From positions 2,108,001 through 2,172,000 of the forward strand of contig CM073197.1 in the NCBI GenBank assembly GCA_037042915.1: 64,000 nt of DNA. Direction: 5' to 3'. The notes below the pieces were generated by a model. The model had not been told where the DNA came from, did not search any database, and was given only the letters and a program-made list of their open reading frames with translations. This document shows, in pieces, positions 60,844 through 64,000 of the stretch; position 1 is the stretch's first letter, and each line of letters starts with the position of its first letter. The stretch is from Auricularia sp. M13 (Eukaryota; Basidiomycota; Agaricomycetes; Auriculariales; Auriculariaceae). Made by a program: the position numbers and the translations under genes.

Positions 60844-62299
60844 ATGTCCGCGCCGTCCTCTGATCCTGGCAGCCAGTCTGCTTCCGGGCGGCATATACAG
60901 CAGCCCTCGCAAGCGCCCGACGATCGTGCGTCTCTCTTGTCGTCGTCCATGTTCGACTCATCGCCTCATCATCCCCGCCCGCAGGCTCAAAGAAGAACAA
61001 GACCGTTCTCTCGCAGGAGCTCATCGATGCGCTGCGCCGCCTGCCCGACCCGACGATGGACGTGCCGCCGCCAATGCAGTATTCGAACTGCTGGGTGGCA
61101 TACAGATCGTCCTTCGTCAGCATCATCAAGGTCATGCTCCCCGGTGCCCTCAAGTCGCAGACGGAATGCTCGAAAGAGGCCTCTACGCGCTACGGCCGCC
61201 TCACGCCCAGCCAGAAGCTTGCGTGGAAGGACTACGCCGAGCTCAGCAAGCGGATGCACGACGTTAACCACAACAGCCGCAGCGCGAAGCGCAAGCGCAC
61301 GGCCGAACTGGCACACACCATTGCTAAAGGCGGGTTCGACAACCCCTTCGTCCTAGCGCCGGTACAGTCGTCGCCAGTCGACACAGAGGCTCAAGTCGCA
61401 GAGCAATTCGCAGCCCGCGTCCCGAGCTCAGGCAGAGCGCCTCGTCCCAGGCCCAGCAGAGAGTCGCGGGCTTCGCCTCTTGGCTCTGAATCGCGTTCCG
61501 GGTCCGCGCGCTCTGAATTGCGCGAACACGCGCCGCCAGCACCGCTCTGCATTCCGCCGGCCAGCCTGCACGCCCCGTCGCCCCTGTCTGCTGTATCCCA
61601 ACAGTTGAACTGGGATCCAAGAGTTGATCCGGCGCTGGCCTTCGTCTCAGAGAGCGACAGCACGTCTGGCAGCACGAGACATTCTCCTTCCACGCCGGCT
61701 ACCCAGCTTCATGCTACCATGCACTGGCCCAATGCTCAACCCGCTTCGGCCTCGCCTGTTCAGATGCAGGAGAGTGCACAAAACTTCATCTATCCAGTCG
61801 GGGGGCCTTCCGGTTGGCTGCGCGCCTCGCCAACGGGAGAAGTGCAGTATCCTTCAGCCCTTCCATCCGATGCTCGCTACGTCCATCTACTTCCCCTGTC
61901 AGATAGGACGACAGGAGAGAAGGATACGGCCTCGAGTACCCCCAGCCGCAGCTGCAGGAGCATAATCCAGCTGCACCGCCGTCAGGACCGAGCCATGAAT
62001 CGAAGGACTACGATTACGACCGCGACTACACGCCGTACTCGCACATGCAGCAGAGCGCCTCGCAATTGATGCTGCACATGACCGTCGACTCGCCCATTGC
62101 CTGGTCCTACGCATCCTCGCCGGACACGAACACCCTCCCCCTCGGCATCTCGCTGTCCGATACCTCGCAGTTTGTGTCGCAAACGGAATACGCAGCTTTC
62201 ATGCCAACTGCGGACCTGGGCGGGTCATTCCCTATCGACTACACCGCGTTTGCGCAGACCCAAGCCTTTTATGCGCCCAACAACAACGGATACCAGTAA
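60844..62299 (+). CDS. HMG-box DNA-binding protein
   Basis: Probable transcription factor of about 440 aa in three exons. Exon 1 encodes MSAPSSDPGSQSASGRH to APDD. Intron 1 (gtgcgt...cgcag) joins to RSKKNKTVLSQELIDALRRL. The HMG-box-like domain (about residues 55-130) reads YSNCWVAYRSSFVSIIK, TECSKEASTRYGRLTPSQKL and AWKDYAELSKRMHDVNHNSR, followed by basic SAKRKR. The spacing of aromatic and basic residues fits a MATA/SOX-type box. Intron 2 (gtatcc...cgacag) restores frame to REGYGLEYPQPQLQEHN. The C-terminal half is Ser/Pro/Gln-rich and suited to activation. The stop follows NNNGYQ. I cannot tell whether it has a mating-type role; no homeodomain or pheromone gene is near. The family call rests on pattern, not on a diagnostic motif. 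Confidence 0.75.
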
Positions 62300-62562
62300 A
62301 CATGCACCACCACCCCATGCAAATCGTGGCCTTTCATGCACTCTCTCCTGGATAACTGCTTCGAACAATGTTTTCCAATTTCCCCGCTCTCGGATGCGGA
62401 AGAACATATTGTATCGTCTACCACTTCGTCTTCGCCCTTGCCTCGCTGCATCTTTCTAGTAGTCTCGACGTTTCTTCTGTATCACTACATGTGCATCTGT
62501 ATGCTACAAGTAGAAAGTTTGGAATCGAATCGGATACCTCGGTCACGTTCAAATGTGCAGTC

Positions 62563-64000
62563 CTACCCAACGCGCTGTTTCTTGCTTGCATTCCGCTCGT
62601 CTCCCTTGGCCCTCTTCGCCAATGGGGATTCGTTGAAAACCAGTCGTCCATTTTGCGATTCCGCGGCAAGCCATGCCGCACATGCTGCGCTGTCGCCCTG
62701 CGGGTTGTCGAGCTGCCATTCGAGCACCTTCGCAACTATCCCCGCGAGCCACGGGCCTGGCTTACGGTCGAGCAGTTTACAAATGGCCGTACCCTGCATG
62801 ATAGACGATCAGACATACTGGACAAGCGACCAGGGACAAGAGAACCTACATCGAGTAAAGGTTTTGCATCGATCGTGGACGGTAGCTCTAGTTCCTCGAT
62901 ACGCGAGACGAGGCGGTTATAGAGTTCGATGATGGGCCCAGCCCGTCCCACTACAATACCAGCATGTTTGTAAGACAAGCCATGTCAATAGCAATCTCAC
63001 GAACCATCCAACTCGTTTTGGGAGACGTTGAAGCACTCTACGAGCTCTTGCAGAAGCGAAAAGAGGATCGAGCTCTGCCAGAGCGTGCCCGTGTCGGTGT
63101 TGTGTATCCCTTTGTGTCGCAGCAGAAGGCCTTCGCAGCTCGTCAGCCAAGCAGACTGCGAAGAGCACCCGACAGACCTAGGGCAACGCGTTCTGACGGT
63201 TCGACAAATCGCGATAGGTGTGGCTCGTGCAGGAGACCTGCGCCTTCGAATAGCATTGGGACGCCGTCCAAGTAATGCCCTTGGGTGCCCAACTTGGATA
63301 GCTTCAGAAAAATAAAACGGCAGTGGAATAGCGGGAGACGCACGCGAAGTCCCTCCCAGATGGCGGCTTGCGCAGCCTGGAACGTCTTCTTTTTCTGCGT
63401 ATAGGTCGAGCCCTTGAACGGAGTCGTGGCTGCGCCGAGGTATAGTCGGCCTTTCACGCCAGGCGTCTCCCGCGCGTGTGTCAGGAGGGAAGAGTGGATG
63501 GGAGGTAGCGAGGACGGGAGACCAGACGGTTCTTCGAGGATGTTTTGTAAGAGAACGGTGGCAACGACGGCAGACATGGACGTTGCTGGAGGTTGAGACA
63601 GCTGTATGGAGTTGGGTATCGCGAATACTGTGCTGTATAGTGAGAGATCATGTATGAGCTCCACCGCTGCGGGTGGGTCGCGACCTACAAGACGGCGATC
63701 AGCAAAGTAGGAATAATGAGCTGCTAGAACGTCGTACCCGTCAGCATCTTCTCCACCTCGACTCCGACACGCTCGCGGCTGACTTTTGCCACGATGGCTT
63801 CCTGGTAAACGTTGCGTCAGTAAAACTTCAAGAAGAAGGAATGGCATGCGAACTTGGATTTCAGCGTCGGCAGCCGCGACGCGGATGTCCGGGTCGAGTT
63901 GAAAACCGAATTTACTTGCGAAGCGAATGCAGCGTAGAACGCGCAAAGGATCATCGATAAACGTCTCACGAGCTGCAAGGGGGGTGCGTATGATGCCTGC
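62563..64000 (-). CDS. CCA1: CCA tRNA nucleotidyltransferase, 3' part (runs off right edge)
   Basis: Adds or repairs the CCA end of tRNAs in nucleus, cytosol and mitochondria. Only the C-terminal portion is in the window; the catalytic head lies beyond position 64000. The visible part begins inside RTPLAARETFIDDPLRVLRC, then IRFASKFGFQLDPDIRVAA, the neck/body motifs of class II CCA-adding enzymes. After introns come DPPAAVELIHDLSLYSTVF and a divergent helical body (SSLLTHARETPGVKGRLYLG, QKKKTFQAAQAAIWEGLRV). The tail domain reads GTAICKLLDRKPGPWLAGIV, VLEWQLDNPQGD and NASKKQRVG, with the stop at 62563-62565. KPGPW plus the WQL helix is the fungal Cca1 C-terminal signature. It converges with the HMG-box gene, 263 bp apart. 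Confidence 0.9.

Overview
The window is nuclear DNA from a filamentous basidiomycete, most likely an agaricomycete. The evidence is GC-rich coding sequence, many short introns of about 45-75 nt (mostly GT-AG, often starting gtgcgt or gtgagt) in nearly every gene, ergosterol C-22 desaturase, Vac8, Sub2 and Las1 orthologues with fungal signatures, a Chk1/Mak2-type hybrid histidine kinase, and basidiomycete-style P450s and a GH16 glucanase. I saw no operon-like structure, no recognisable transposon or virus-derived element, and no rRNA, tRNA or CRISPR array. Genes were read by joining exons at GT-AG (occasionally GC-AG) boundaries so that family motifs stay in frame. The spans given run from start codon to stop codon and include introns.

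Layout. 1.2-8.8 kb: ERG5 (-), VPS4 (+), an unnamed multi-pass membrane protein (+) and a dienelactone hydrolase-like protein (-). 9.5-15 kb: a BTB-like protein with a cysteine-rich tail (+), LAS1 (-), a short orphan gene (+) and a secreted alpha/beta hydrolase (-) whose last codons look frame-shifted. 16.7-20.5 kb: a Puf3/Pumilio-type RNA-binding protein (-). 20.5-25.6 kb: about 5.2 kb with no gene I can defend. 25.6-41 kb: a cytochrome P450 (+), VAC8 (-), a secreted GH16 glucanase (+), a SprT/GCNA-like metalloprotease (+), a second P450 (-) and a type I membrane glycoprotein (-). 41.3-50.5 kb: one very large hybrid histidine kinase gene (-) with a degenerate kinase domain, an NTPase domain, GAF, HisKA/HATPase and receiver. 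50.7-64 kb: SUB2 (-), a secreted subtilase (-), the DEAD-box helicase ROK1 (+), an HMG-box protein (+) and the 3' part of CCA1 (-), which runs off the right edge.

Most genes are housekeeping: sterol synthesis, ESCRT disassembly, rRNA and tRNA processing, mRNA export, vacuole inheritance and osmotic or oxidative signalling. They are mixed with secreted or oxidative enzymes typical of a saprotroph (GH16, S8 protease, two P450s, alpha/beta hydrolases). I see no biosynthetic cluster and no convincing undescribed multi-gene system. The most notable observations are three inferred GC-AG introns in conserved genes, the double loss of catalytic motifs in the kinase-like domain of the histidine kinase, the gene-free 5 kb block, and several local frame or splice conflicts.
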